64,000 bases of DNA from DATARH01 sp050246595 (GTDB lineage Bacteria; Pseudomonadota; Alphaproteobacteria; ATCC43930; CGMCC-115725): assembly GCA_050246595.1 (NCBI GenBank), contig JBFWVT010000003.1, positions 1 to 64,000 of the forward strand, read 5' to 3'. Below are positions 1-7,875 of this stretch, piece after piece. The notes beneath the pieces were generated by a model, which worked only from the letters and a program-made list of their open reading frames with translations, did no database searches and was not told where the DNA came from. The position numbers and the translations under genes are program-made. How positions within the stretch are numbered: position 1 is the stretch's first letter; each line of letters begins with the position of its first letter.

Positions 1-129
1 CCGGGCGACAACGTGTCGATGGAGGTGACCCTCTTGGTGCCGATCGCGATGGACGAAGGGTTGCGCTTTGCCATCCGCGAAGGCGGCCGCACCGTCGGCG
101 CCGGCGTCGTCGCGAAAATATTGAAATAG
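1..129 (+). CDS. tuf: Elongation factor Tu, C-terminal fragment (cut by window edge)
   Basis: Frame 1 encodes the last 42 residues of EF-Tu domain 3, including the typical stretch EGLRFAIREGGRTVGAGVV before the TAG stop. EF-Tu delivers aminoacyl-tRNA to the ribosome. The gene is complete only outside the window. It lies directly before rpsJ, which is the normal end of the str operon in Alphaproteobacteria. Confidence 0.97.
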   Translation, partial: PGDNVSMEVTLLVPIAMDEGLRFAIREGGRTVGAGVVAKILK

Positions 130-168
130 CGCCTCGGCTGGGTTAAACCCCCCGCCCGCCCAATCCAG

Positions 169-189
169 CCTCCCCGCGTTGCGGGGAGG
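169..189. repeat. Hairpin between tuf and rpsJ
   Basis: CCTCCCCGC, loop GTT, GCGGGGAGG form a perfect 9-bp stem. C-rich (147 onward) and G-rich (195-206) tracts flank it and could extend the pairing. It may be a leader or attenuator hairpin of the S10 operon, or a copy of the palindromic repeats seen throughout the window. The sequence does not decide which. Confidence 0.6.
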
Positions 190-234
190 AAAATGGGGGG
201 CGGGGGATTGCATGCCGGGACAGCGGAACGCCAG

Positions 235-543
235 ATGGATAATCAGAACATACGAATTCGCCTCCGGGCATATGATCACCGCGTCCTCGACCAATCGACG
301 AGCGAGATCGTCAACACGGCGAAGCGGACCGGAGCGCGAGTGCGTGGGCCGATCCCGCTGCCGACCCGGATCGAGAAATTCACCGTGCTGCGCTCGCCGC
401 ATGTCGATAAGAAGTCGCGCGAGCAATTCGAGATCCGCACCCACAAGCGGGTGCTCGACATCGTCGATCCGACACCGCAGACCGTCGATGCGCTGATGAA
501 GCTCGATCTGGCGGCCGGTGTCGACGTCGAGATCAAGCTGTAG
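235..543 (+). CDS. rpsJ: 30S ribosomal protein S10
   Basis: The product of 102 residues matches the usual S10 length. It carries the conserved run GPIPLPTRIEKFTVLRSPH and ends DVEIKL. S10 sits in the 30S head and, as NusE, also joins transcription antitermination complexes. The ATG at 235 is chosen because the frame upstream (from 193) encodes glycine-rich sequence unlike S10. It is the first gene of the S10 cluster, 8 nt before rplC. Confidence 0.97.
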   Translation: MDNQNIRIRLRAYDHRVLDQSTSEIVNTAKRTGARVRGPIPLPTRIEKFTVLRSPHVDKKSREQFEIRTHKRVLDIVDPTPQTVDALMKLDLAAGVDVEIKL

Positions 544-551
544 GTGCCGCG

Positions 552-1304
552 ATGAGAACCGGTCTGATCGCGAAGAAGCTCGGCATGAGCCGGGTCTTCA
601 CCGACGAGGGCAACCATGTCGCGGTCACGGTGCTGCGCGTCGATAATTGCCAGGTCGTCGCGCAGCGCACCCAGGACAGGGACGGGTACACCGCGCTGCA
701 GCTCGGGGTCGGCGCCGCCAAGGTCAAGAATGTGACCAAACCGCAGCGCGGTCACTTCGCCGCCGCCAAGGTCGAACCGAAGGCGAAGCTGGCCGAGTTC
801 CGCGTCTCCGAGGACGCGCTGGTGCCGGTCGGGTCTGAGATCACCGCGGCGCATTTCGTGCCGGGTCAATATGTCGATGTGACCGGGACCAGCATCGGCA
901 AGGGCTATGCCGGCGGCATGAAGCGGTACAATTTCGGCGGTCTGCGCGCCAGCCACGGCGTATCGATCTCGCATCGCAGCCTGGGTTCGACCGGGCAGCG
1001 GCAATCGCCGGGCAAGACCTTCAAAAATAAGAAGATGGCCGGTCAGCTCGGTAACGAGCGGGTGACGACCCAGAGCCTCGAAATCGTCCAGTCCGACCCC
1101 GAGCGCGGGCTTATCCTGATCAAGGGTTCGGTGCCGGGCAGCGAGAACGGCTGGGTGCTGATCCGCGACGCTGTGAAGCGCAAGGCGCCCGACGGGCTGC
1201 CGTTCCCGGCCGCGCTGCGCAGCGCGGCGGCAGGTGAGACCGGCTCCGATGCGGAAGACGCCGCGGCGGCGGCCGAAACCGCCGGCGAGGAGGCTTCTCC
1301 ATGA
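552..1304 (+). CDS. rplC: 50S ribosomal protein L3
   Basis: The 250-residue product starts MRTGLIAKKLGMSRVF. It contains the L3 core around GQRQSPGKTF and KKMAGQLGNERVT, where the modified glutamine of other L3 proteins lies. L3 is an early assembly protein near the peptidyl-transferase centre. The last 40 or so residues are an Ala/Glu-rich tail, longer than in the approximately 210-residue enterobacterial protein but common in Alphaproteobacteria. The stop overlaps the rplD start (ATGA), which suggests translational coupling. Confidence 0.97.
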   Translation: MRTGLIAKKLGMSRVFTDEGNHVAVTVLRVDNCQVVAQRTQDRDGYTALQLGVGAAKVKNVTKPQRGHFAAAKVEPKAKLAEFRVSEDALVPVGSEITAAHFVPGQYVDVTGTSIGKGYAGGMKRYNFGGLRASHGVSISHRSLGSTGQRQSPGKTFKNKKMAGQLGNERVTTQSLEIVQSDPERGLILIKGSVPGSENGWVLIRDAVKRKAPDGLPFPAALRSAAAGETGSDAEDAAAAAETAGEEASP

Positions 1305-1918
1305 GGGCGACGGTAAGGACTCTCGACAATCAGGAAGCCGGCGATATCGAGCTGGCCGAGGAGGTGTTCGGGCTGCCGGTGCGGCGGGACATCCTGGCGC
1401 GGGTCGTCAACTGGCAGCTCGCCAAGCGCCGCGCCGGCACGCACAAGACCAAGGGCATCAGCGAGATCAGCGGCACGACCAAGAAGCCTTACAAGCAGAA
1501 AGGCACCGGCCGGGCGCGCCAGGGCAGTCTGCGCTCGCCGCAATTCCGCGGCGGCGCGGTGATTTTTGGGCCGGTCGTGCGCAGCCACGAATTCGGGCTG
1601 CAGAAAAAGGTCCGGCGCTTGGGGCTCAAAACCGCGCTGTCGGCGAAACAGGCCGAAGGCAAGCTGGTCGTCATCGACGCGGCGCGCCTCGATGAGGCAA
1701 AGACAAAGGCGCTGCGGGCGCGGTTCGACGCACTCGGCTGGGAGTCGGTGCTGATCATCGACGGTGCCGTCGATGACGGTTTCGCCCGCGCCGCGCGCAA
1801 CCTGCCGAAAGTGGATGTGCTGCCCGAGAAGGGCGCCAATGTCTACGATATCCTGCGCCGCGATACGCTGGTTCTGACGCGCGACGCCGTCCAACAGCTT
1901 GAGGCGCGCCTCAAATGA
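1301..1918 (+). CDS. rplD: 50S ribosomal protein L4
   Basis: The product has 205 residues. The basic loop KPYKQKGTGRARQGSLRSP, which reaches into the exit tunnel, is intact, followed by FRGGAVIFGP. L4 helps 23S rRNA folding, and in enterobacteria it represses its own operon. Whether it does so here cannot be seen. The gene overlaps rplC and rplW by 4 nt each (ATGA junctions), so the three are probably translated in series. Confidence 0.97.
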   Translation: MRATVRTLDNQEAGDIELAEEVFGLPVRRDILARVVNWQLAKRRAGTHKTKGISEISGTTKKPYKQKGTGRARQGSLRSPQFRGGAVIFGPVVRSHEFGLQKKVRRLGLKTALSAKQAEGKLVVIDAARLDEAKTKALRARFDALGWESVLIIDGAVDDGFARAARNLPKVDVLPEKGANVYDILRRDTLVLTRDAVQQLEARLK

Positions 1919-2247
1919 GCCGATTTCGCGTTATTCCGTCCGCCGAGACGCGGCTGACCCGGCAGCAGATGTACGATATCGTGCGCGCGCCGGTCATCAC
2001 CGAAAAGGCGACGACCCTTTCGGAGCACAATCAGGTGATCTTCCGGGTTTCGCTCGCGGCGACCAAGCGGGAGATCAAGACGGCTGTCGAAGGTCTGTTC
2101 GACGTCAAGGTGGACGCCGTCAACACGATCCGCGTTTCGGGCAAGACCAAGCGGTTCCGCGGCCGTCCCGGCCGCCGCTCGGACTACAAAAAGGCGATCG
2201 TGACCCTGGCCGAGGGGTCGAGCATCGACGTGACCACCGGCATCTAG
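1915..2247 (+). CDS. rplW: 50S ribosomal protein L23
   Basis: The product has 110 residues. The family core begins at MYDIVRAPVITEKAT and continues through FRVSLAATKREIK to the basic segment KTKRFRGRPGRR. L23 lies at the tunnel exit and docks trigger factor and SRP. The start at 1915 overlaps the rplD stop and adds 18 residues before the core. The ATG at 1969 would give a more usual N-terminus but loses the coupling, so 1915 is preferred with some doubt. Confidence 0.96.
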   Translation: MSRFRVIPSAETRLTRQQMYDIVRAPVITEKATTLSEHNQVIFRVSLAATKREIKTAVEGLFDVKVDAVNTIRVSGKTKRFRGRPGRRSDYKKAIVTLAEGSSIDVTTGI

Positions 2248-2264
2248 GCCCAGGGATTTGAATC

Positions 2265-3095
2265 ATGGCGCTAAAGACATTCAACCCGACCACGCCGTCG
2301 CAACGGCACCTCGTCATCGTCGATCGCGGCGAGCTGTGGAAGGGCAAGCCGGTCAAGACGCTGACCGAGGGGCTAAAGCAGAAGGGCGGACGCAACAATA
2401 CCGGGCGCACCACGATGCGCTGGCGCGGCGGCGGCCACAAGCGACGCTATCGCCTTGTCGATTTCAAGCGGCGCAAGGACGACACCCCGGCCACCGTCGA
2501 GCGGCTCGAATACGACCCGAACCGCACCGCCTTTATCGCGCTGATCACCTATCCGGACGGCGAGCAATCGTACATTCTGGCGCCGCAGCGGCTGCGCGCC
2601 GGGGATACGGTCGTCTCGGGCGAACGGGTCGATGTCAAACCCGGCAATGCGATGCCGCTGCGGAACATGCCGCTCGGCACGATCGTCCATAATGTCGAGA
2701 TGAAGCCCGGCAAGGGCGGCCAGATCGCGCGCTCGGCCGGGACTTACGTACAGCTCGTCGGACGCGAGCAGGGCCATGCCCTGTTGCGCATGGCGTCTGG
2801 AGAGATGCGCATGGTGCGCGCCGAATGCCGCGCGACGATCGGGGCCGTGTCGAACCCGGATCATCAGAATATCGTGATCGGCAAGGCCGGCCGCAATCGT
2901 TGGCTCGGAAGGCGCCCCTCGGTGCGCGGTGTCGCGATGAACCCGATCGATCACCCGCATGGCGGCGGCGAGGGAAAGTCGTCGGGCGGACGGCATCCGG
3001 TGACGCCGTGGGGCAAGCCGACCAAGGGAAAGAAGACGCGTCAGAACAAGGCGACGGACCGGCTGATCATCCGCCGCCGTCAGCAGACGCGGTAG
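2265..3095 (+). CDS. rplB: 50S ribosomal protein L2
   Basis: The product has 276 residues, the standard length. The signature NPIDHPHGGGEGK is present, with the histidine that is essential for peptidyl-transferase activity in E. coli L2. The basic C-terminus ends IIRRRQQTR. L2 is a primary 23S rRNA binder that bridges the subunits. The gene is followed by a 182-bp gap holding a palindromic repeat, not by rpsS directly. Confidence 0.98.
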   Translation: MALKTFNPTTPSQRHLVIVDRGELWKGKPVKTLTEGLKQKGGRNNTGRTTMRWRGGGHKRRYRLVDFKRRKDDTPATVERLEYDPNRTAFIALITYPDGEQSYILAPQRLRAGDTVVSGERVDVKPGNAMPLRNMPLGTIVHNVEMKPGKGGQIARSAGTYVQLVGREQGHALLRMASGEMRMVRAECRATIGAVSNPDHQNIVIGKAGRNRWLGRRPSVRGVAMNPIDHPHGGGEGKSSGGRHPVTPWGKPTKGKKTRQNKATDRLIIRRRQQTR

Positions 3096-3130
3096 GCGGA
3101 GGTATGGCGTCCCGCTTGAGAATCAGCGCT

Positions 3131-3253
3131 CGTCATTGCGAGGAGCCCACGGGTCGGCGCTTTGCGCTGCCCGAGGACAGGCTCCGCGACGAAGCAATCT
3201 CGGGCAACGCACGTCCGCGGCGTCGAGATTGCTTCGCTTTGCTCGCAATGACT
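3131..3253. repeat. Palindromic repeat, TCATTGCGAG family (copy 1)
   Basis: The outer arms TCATTGCGAG (3133-3142) and CTCGCAATGA (3242-3251) are perfect inverted repeats. An inner perfect 12-bp pair, GAAGCAATCTCG (3191-3202) and CGAGATTGCTTC (3224-3235), gives a long cruciform or hairpin. The same arms recur at 28161-28245 and, broken, at 16271-16322. It fills the rplB-rpsS gap and can be read through as a pseudo-peptide, which is not a gene. Confidence 0.9.
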
Positions 3254-3277
3254 GCGACTTAAGGACGGAGAGAGGGC

Positions 3278-3556
3278 GTGGCACGCTCGGTATGGAAAGG
3301 CCCGTTTGTCGACGGCTATCTGCTGAAGAAGGCCGACAAGGCGCGCGGTTCGGGGCGCAACGAGGTGATCCGCACCTGGTCGCGGCGCTCGACAATCTTC
3401 CCGCAATTCGTCGGACTGACCTTCGGCGTCTATAACGGCCACAAATTCATCCCGGTGCTGGTGACCGAGAACATGATCGGCCACAAATTCGGCGAGTTCG
3501 CGCCGACCCGCACCTTCTACGGCCATGCCGGCGACAAGAGGGCGAGAAGGAGCTGA
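3278..3556 (+). CDS. rpsS: 30S ribosomal protein S19
   Basis: The 92-residue product starts at GTG (3278) as ARSVWKGPFVDGYLLKK. The conserved C-terminal half FVGLTFGVYNGHKFIPV and GEFAPTRTFYGH are intact. S19 binds 16S rRNA in the 30S head with S13. A GGAG-rich stretch (AAGGACGGAGAGAGG) lies just before the start, so translation can restart after the repeat-filled gap. Confidence 0.97.
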   Translation: MARSVWKGPFVDGYLLKKADKARGSGRNEVIRTWSRRSTIFPQFVGLTFGVYNGHKFIPVLVTENMIGHKFGEFAPTRTFYGHAGDKRARRS

Positions 3557-3557
3557 G

Positions 3558-3947
3558 ATGGGCAAACCAGCCGCCGAACGCCGCCTCGACGACAACGAGG
3601 CCTCGGCCTTTCTGCGCGCAATCCGCACCAGCCCGCGCAAGCTGAACCTCGTCGCGCAGATGATCCGCGGCAAGGACGCGGCCACCGCGCTCGCCGAGCT
3701 GACCTTCTCGCGCCGCCGCATCGCGCAGGAGGTCAAGAAGGTGCTCGAAGCGGCGATCGCCAACGCTGAGAACAACCACCAGCTCGACGTGGACCGGCTC
3801 TATGTCAAGGAAGCGACGGTCGGCCGGGCTTTTGTGATGAAACGCTTTCATACGCGCGGCCGCGGCCGCTCGGCGCGCATCGAGAAGCCGTTCGCGCATC
3901 TGAGCGTCGTCGTGCGCGAGCGCGCGGAAGCCGAGGAGAGAGCCTGA
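3558..3947 (+). CDS. rplV: 50S ribosomal protein L22
   Basis: The product has 129 residues. It shows the L22 pattern RTSPRKLNLVAQMIRGK near the N-terminus and the tunnel hairpin RFHTRGRGRSARIEKPFAHL near the C-terminus. The ATG at 3558 lies 1 nt after the rpsS stop. An upstream in-frame start (3525) would lie inside rpsS and is rejected. The stop TGA shares its last base with the rpsC ATG. Confidence 0.96.
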   Translation: MGKPAAERRLDDNEASAFLRAIRTSPRKLNLVAQMIRGKDAATALAELTFSRRRIAQEVKKVLEAAIANAENNHQLDVDRLYVKEATVGRAFVMKRFHTRGRGRSARIEKPFAHLSVVVRERAEAEERA

Positions 3948-4693
3948 TGGGACAGAAGGTCAACCCGATCGGGCTGCGGCTCGGGATCAACCGCACCTGG
4001 GATTCCCGCTGGTTTTCCCGCAAGGAATACGGCAGCCAACTGCTCGACGATCTGAAGCTGCGCGAGTTTCTCGGCAAGCGGCTGGGTCAGGCGGCGGTGT
4101 CGAAGATCCTGATCGAGCGGGCCGCACGCAAGACGCGGATCACGCTGCACTCGGCCCGTCCGGGTGTCATCATCGGCAAAAAGGGAGCCGATATCGACAA
4201 ATTGCGCGCCGACATCGCAAAGATCACAAACAGCGAAGTCAGCCTCAACATCGTCGAGATCCGCAAACCCGAGATCGAGGCGAAGCTGATCGCCGAGGGT
4301 ATCGCGCAGCAACTCGAACGGCGCGTCGCGTTCCGCCGGGCGATGAAACGCGCCGTGCAGTCGGCGATGCGGTTTGGCGCGCAAGGCATCCGCATCAACT
4401 GCTCCGGGCGGCTCGGCGGCGCCGAGATCGCGCGCATGGAATGGTATCGCGAGGGCCGCGTGCCGTTGCATACGCTGCGCGCCGATGTCGATTTCGGCCA
4501 CGGCACAGCGAAGACCACCTACGGAACCTGCGGCGTCAAGGTCTGGGTCTTCAAGGGCGAGATCCTGGCGCATGATCCAATGGCGCAGGACAAAAGATTG
4601 AGCGAGCAGCAGGCAGGCGGTCCCGAGCGGCCGGAGCGCCGCGAGCGAGGCGATCGCGGCGAGCGGCACGACCGCGGCCGCAGGGGCGAATAG
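3947..4693 (+). CDS. rpsC: 30S ribosomal protein S3
   Basis: The product has 248 residues. It begins MGQKVNPIGLRLGINRTWDS, has the KH motif VIIGKKGADIDKLR, and contains GAQGIRINCSGRLGGAEIAR. S3 lines the mRNA entry tunnel and has helicase activity on the ribosome. The last 35 or so residues are an Arg/Glu/Gly-rich tail (RRERGDRGERHDRGRRGE), longer than in E. coli and probably disordered. Confidence 0.97.
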   Translation: MGQKVNPIGLRLGINRTWDSRWFSRKEYGSQLLDDLKLREFLGKRLGQAAVSKILIERAARKTRITLHSARPGVIIGKKGADIDKLRADIAKITNSEVSLNIVEIRKPEIEAKLIAEGIAQQLERRVAFRRAMKRAVQSAMRFGAQGIRINCSGRLGGAEIARMEWYREGRVPLHTLRADVDFGHGTAKTTYGTCGVKVWVFKGEILAHDPMAQDKRLSEQQAGGPERPERRERGDRGERHDRGRRGE

Positions 4694-4708
4694 AGCTGGC
4701 GAATAGAG

Positions 4709-5134
4709 ATGCTTTCACCAAAACGCACAAAATACCGCAAGGCCCATAAGGGGCGCATCCATGGTGTCGCGAAGGGCGGCACGACCTTGAATTTCGGGGC
4801 GTTTGGCCTGAAGGCGCTCGAACCGGGGCGCATCACGGCGCGCCAGATCGAGGCGGCGCGGCGCACGATCACGCGCGCGATGCGCCGCAGCGGCCGGGTA
4901 TGGATCCGGATCTTCCCGGATGTGCCGGTCTCGTCGAAACCGGCCGAGGTGCGCATGGGCAGCGGCAAGGGGTCTCCGGAATTCTGGGTGTGCCGCGTCA
5001 AACCCGGCCGCATCATGTTCGAACTCGACGGCGTGACACCGGAAGTCGCGCGCGAGGCGTTCGAACTGGCGGCCGCGAAGCTGCCGATCGGCACCCGCTT
5101 TGTGACCCGGCAGAGCGAAGAGGTGCCGGCGTGA
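4709..5134 (+). CDS. rplP: 50S ribosomal protein L16
   Basis: The product has 141 residues. It starts MLSPKRTKYRKAHKGR and contains GSGKGSPEFWVCRVKPGRI, both typical of L16. L16 stabilises the A-site tRNA and completes 50S assembly. The arginine region RRSGRVWIRIFPDVPVSSKP matches the hydroxylated loop of other L16 proteins. The stop overlaps the GTG start of rpmC by 4 nt. Confidence 0.97.
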   Translation: MLSPKRTKYRKAHKGRIHGVAKGGTTLNFGAFGLKALEPGRITARQIEAARRTITRAMRRSGRVWIRIFPDVPVSSKPAEVRMGSGKGSPEFWVCRVKPGRIMFELDGVTPEVAREAFELAAAKLPIGTRFVTRQSEEVPA

Positions 5135-5346
5135 AGGGCGCCAGGGCCTCCGATCTGCGCACCCGCAGCGATGACGAGCTGTCGGAGCAGGCCGATAATC
5201 TCGGCAAGGAGATTTTCAACCTGCGGTTTCAGCGCGCCAGCGGGCAGCTTGAGAATACCGCACGGGTCCGCCAGGTGCGACGCGAGATCGCGCGCATCAA
5301 GACCATTCTCGGCGAGCGGCGCCGGCAAGTGTCGTCGGGGGCGTAG
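5131..5346 (+). CDS. rpmC: 50S ribosomal protein L29
   Basis: The product has 71 residues from GTG at 5131. The sequence KGARASDLRTRSDDEL, then NLRFQRASGQLENTAR and RQVRREIARIKTIL, is the two-helix L29 fold. L29 lies at the tunnel exit beside L23. The GTG start is set by its GTGA overlap with the rplP stop. The reading frame stays open upstream inside rplP, but that part is not L29-like. Confidence 0.94.
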   Translation: MKGARASDLRTRSDDELSEQADNLGKEIFNLRFQRASGQLENTARVRQVRREIARIKTILGERRRQVSSGA

Positions 5347-5350
5347 AGAC

Positions 5351-5677
5351 ATGCCGAAACGTGTTCTGCAGGGCGTCGTGGTCAGCCACGCCTGCGACAA
5401 GACCGTGATCGTGCGCGTCGAGCGCCGGGTGATGCACAAGCTCTACAAGAAGTTCGTGTCGCGCTCGAAGAAATACGCGGCGCACGACGCGGATAACCGC
5501 TACCGGACCGGCGACACGGTGCGGATCGAGGAATGCCGCCCGCTCTCCAAGCGCAAGAGCTGGACCGTTATCGATGGCCCGCCCGACGCGGCACCGGGAC
5601 GGCGCAACGCAGCGCCGACAACAGCGGCCGAACAGCTCGCGGCCGAGGCCGCGGCGGCTTCAGGGAGCGCGGCATGA
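5351..5677 (+). CDS. rpsQ: 30S ribosomal protein S17
   Basis: The product has 108 residues. It starts MPKRVLQGVVVSHACDKTV, has HKLYKKFVSRSKKYAAHD and the S17 signature GDTVRIEECRPLSKRKSW. S17 binds helix 11 of 16S rRNA early in assembly. It is about 25 residues longer than E. coli S17 because of an Ala-rich C-terminal tail. The stop overlaps rplN by 4 nt. Confidence 0.96.
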   Translation: MPKRVLQGVVVSHACDKTVIVRVERRVMHKLYKKFVSRSKKYAAHDADNRYRTGDTVRIEECRPLSKRKSWTVIDGPPDAAPGRRNAAPTTAAEQLAAEAAAASGSAA

Positions 5678-6042
5678 TCCAGATGCAGACCAATCTTGAT
5701 GTCGCCGACAATTCCGGCGCGCGCCGGGTGCAGTGCATCAAGGTGCTCGGCGGCTCGAAGCGCAAGGTCGCGACGATCGGCGACGTGATCATCGTCTCGG
5801 TCAAGGAGGCGATCCCGCGCGGCCGCGTCAAGAAGGGCGACGTGCACCGCGCCGTGATCGTGCGAACCGCGAAGGAAATCCACCGCACCGACGGCAGCGC
5901 GATCCGCTTTGACCGCAACGCGGCGGTGCTGATCAACCGGCAGGGCGAACCGGTCGGCACACGCATTTTCGGCCCGGTCACCCGTGAACTCAGGGCCAAG
6001 CGGTTCATGAAAATCGTGTCGCTGGCGCCCGAGGTGCTGTGA
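5674..6042 (+). CDS. rplN: 50S ribosomal protein L14
   Basis: The product has 122 residues, the normal length. It begins MIQMQTNLDVADNSGARRV and contains KEAIPRGRVKKGDVHRAVIV, the L14 signature. L14 forms bridge contacts with the 30S and binds the silencing factor RsfS. The start at 5674 overlaps the rpsQ stop. A 128-bp gap with three hairpins follows before rplX. Confidence 0.97.
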   Translation: MIQMQTNLDVADNSGARRVQCIKVLGGSKRKVATIGDVIIVSVKEAIPRGRVKKGDVHRAVIVRTAKEIHRTDGSAIRFDRNAAVLINRQGEPVGTRIFGPVTRELRAKRFMKIVSLAPEVL

Positions 6043-6057
6043 TGATCCTACCGGAGC

Positions 6058-6135
6058 GCGGGCGTCTCGCCCGCAGGCGGCCTCTCGGCGAAGCATTGCT
6101 TCGCCTGACGGCGACAGCGCAAGCTTTGCTTGCGC
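6058..6135. repeat. Triple perfect hairpin repeat between rplN and rplX
   Basis: Three perfect hairpins follow each other: GCGGGCG-TCT-CGCCCGC (6058-6074), GGCGAAGCA-T-TGCTTCGCC (6087-6105) and GCGCAAGC-TTT-GCTTGCGC (6117-6135). The same architecture occurs between rpmD and rplO (9608-9668), and related arms occur after mtgA. No T-tract follows, so these are more likely interspersed palindromic repeats than terminators. Confidence 0.9.
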
Positions 6136-6170
6136 GAGAGCCGGGACGGAAGCGGTCCAAGGGTTGACTG

Positions 6171-6491
6171 ATGCCAAAGCTGAAAATCAAGAAAGGCGAC
6201 AACGTTGTCGTCATCAGCGGCCGTGACAAGGGCAAACGCGGCCAGGTGCTGCGCGTGTTCCCGGAGGAGAACCGGCTGATCGTGCAGAATGTGCACGTCG
6301 CGCGCCGCCACACCCGGCCGCGCTTTGGCGAGCCGGGCGGGATTGTCGACAAGGAGCTGACGATCCACGTCTCGAATGTCGCGCATATCGACCCGCAATC
6401 GAGCAAGCCGACACGGGTCGGCTACAGAGTTCTCGATGACGGCCGCAAGGTTCGGATCGCGCGCCGCTCGGGCGAGGTCATCGACAAATGA
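6171..6491 (+). CDS. rplX: 50S ribosomal protein L24
   Basis: The product has 106 residues. It has the KOW motif KKGDNVVVISGRDKGKRGQV at the N-terminus, followed by NVHVARRHTRPRFGEPGGI. L24 starts 50S assembly by binding the 5' domain of 23S rRNA. An AAGGG sequence lies upstream of the ATG, immediately after the hairpin repeat. Confidence 0.97.
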   Translation: MPKLKIKKGDNVVVISGRDKGKRGQVLRVFPEENRLIVQNVHVARRHTRPRFGEPGGIVDKELTIHVSNVAHIDPQSSKPTRVGYRVLDDGRKVRIARRSGEVIDK

Positions 6492-6501
6492 GGCAGACCG
6501 T

Positions 6502-7044
6502 ATGACGACCCGCTTGCAGGAACGCTATCAGGCGACCATCAAGCCCGCGCTGATGCAGGAGTTCGGCTACACGAACCCGCTGCAGGCGCCGCGCCTCGAA
6601 AAGATCGTCGTCAATATGGGGGTCGGCGAGGCGGTGCAGGACGCGAAAAAAATCGATGCCGCGGTCGGCGACCTGACCGCGATCACCGGGCAGCACCCGG
6701 TCGTGATCCGCGCCCGGCGCTCGATCGCCACGTTCAAGCTGCGCCAGAATATGCCGATCGGCGTCAAGGTGACCTTGCGGCGCGACCGCATGTACGAATT
6801 TCTCGATCGGCTGATCACCGTGGCATTGCCGCGGGTGCGCGACTTTCGCGGCGTGTCGTCGCGGAGCTTTGACGGGCGCGGCAATTACGCGCTTGGTCTC
6901 AAGGAGCAGTTGGTCTTCCCCGAAATCGATTATGACAGGGTCGACACCGTGCGCGGCATGGACATCGTGATCGTGACGACCGCGAACACCGATGCCGAAG
7001 CCAAGTCGCTGCTGAAGGGCTTTGACATGCCCTTCGCCGCGTGA
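6502..7044 (+). CDS. rplE: 50S ribosomal protein L5
   Basis: The product has 180 residues. It starts MTTRLQERYQATIKPALMQE and contains LEKIVVNMGVGEA, KLRQNMPIGVKVTLRRDRMY and GLKEQLVFPEIDYD. L5 binds 5S rRNA and contacts P-site tRNA. The ATG at 6502 follows the rplX stop by 10 nt. Longer in-frame starts lie inside rplX and are rejected. Confidence 0.97.
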   Translation: MTTRLQERYQATIKPALMQEFGYTNPLQAPRLEKIVVNMGVGEAVQDAKKIDAAVGDLTAITGQHPVVIRARRSIATFKLRQNMPIGVKVTLRRDRMYEFLDRLITVALPRVRDFRGVSSRSFDGRGNYALGLKEQLVFPEIDYDRVDTVRGMDIVIVTTANTDAEAKSLLKGFDMPFAA

Positions 7045-7097
7045 TCCGCGCGACCGGTTTGTACGACCCTGGCGGCCTCCCGGAGTATCTGGTCCCG

Positions 7098-7403
7098 ATG
7101 GCAAAGAAGAGCTCGATCGAAAAGAACAATCTTCGTGCGAAGCTGGCGAGGCAGAAGGCGCCGACGCGCGAGCGGCTGAAGACGCTGGCGCGCGACCGCG
7201 ACGCGGCGCCGGAGGATCGCTTCGCGGCGCAGCTGAAACTGTCCGAACTGCCGCGCAACAGCTCACCGACCCGAATCCGCAACCGCTGCGAGCTGACCGG
7301 ACGGCCGCGCGGTTTTTACCGCAAGTTCAAGCTGTCGCGCATCGCACTGCGCGAGCTGGGTTCGGCCGGGCAGATCCCCGGCATGCTGAAGTCGAGCTGG
7401 TAG
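7098..7403 (+). CDS. rpsN: 30S ribosomal protein S14
   Basis: The product has 101 residues. It starts MAKKSSIEKNNLRAKLARQ and ends with the zinc-less (C-minus) S14 core RIRNRCELTGRPRGFYRKFKLSR and GMLKSSW. The CxxC pairs of zinc-binding S14 are absent, as in most proteobacterial S14. An earlier in-frame ATG gives a non-homologous extension of 19 residues. GGAG at 7082-7085 supports the start at 7098. Confidence 0.96.
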   Translation: MAKKSSIEKNNLRAKLARQKAPTRERLKTLARDRDAAPEDRFAAQLKLSELPRNSSPTRIRNRCELTGRPRGFYRKFKLSRIALRELGSAGQIPGMLKSSW

Positions 7404-7413
7404 GAGCAGCGTC

Positions 7414-7812
7414 ATGACGATGAGCGACCCGCTCGCCGACATGCTGACCCGCATCCGCAACGGCCAGCGCGCGCGGCAGGCCGTCGTGGCGGCGCCGGCG
7501 TCGAATTTCCGGGCCAACGTGCTCGACGTGCTGAAGCGCGAGGGCTATATCCGCGGCTTTACGCGCGAACAGGTACGCCCGGGTATTGCCCAGCTCAAGA
7601 TCGAATTGAAATATGTCGATGGCGAGCCGGTGATCCGCGAAATTTCCCGCGTCTCGAAACCGGGGCGGCGGGTTTATTCGAAGATTGGCGACCTGCCGCG
7701 CGTCTATAACGGGCTCGGGATCTCGATCTTGTCGACCCCGCGCGGGGTTCTGTCGGATAACGAGGCACGCGCCCAGAAGGTCGGCGGCGAAGTGCTGTGC
7801 CGGGTGTTCTGA
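7414..7812 (+). CDS. rpsH: 30S ribosomal protein S8
   Basis: The product has 132 residues. It begins MTMSDPLADMLTRIRNGQRA and closes with the family motif ISILSTPRGVLSDNEAR and GGEVLCRVF. S8 binds the 16S central domain, and in E. coli it represses the spc operon by binding its mRNA. Whether a similar site exists here is not visible. Confidence 0.97.
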   Translation: MTMSDPLADMLTRIRNGQRARQAVVAAPASNFRANVLDVLKREGYIRGFTREQVRPGIAQLKIELKYVDGEPVIREISRVSKPGRRVYSKIGDLPRVYNGLGISILSTPRGVLSDNEARAQKVGGEVLCRVF

Positions 7813-7826
7813 GTTGGTGTCTGTCG

Positions 7827-7855
7827 CCGTCACCCCGCCGACGCGGGGGTGACGG
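7827..7855. repeat. Short palindrome between rpsH and rplF
   Basis: CCGTCACCCC (7827-7836) and GGGGTGACGG (7846-7855) are a perfect 10-bp inverted repeat with a 9-nt loop. The arms resemble the CGTCACCCCCGCGTGATCCC element seen next to secY and rplQ, so this is probably a short member of that family. Confidence 0.75.
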
Positions 7856-7875
7856 GAATGGATTGAGGTAAGGCA

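Noticed and set aside
3096..3262. A C-terminal extension of L2 or a small gene in the rplB-rpsS gap
   Set aside because: The stretch is the TCATTGCGAG palindromic repeat; the same translated phrase appears at the other copies, so the reading is accidental.
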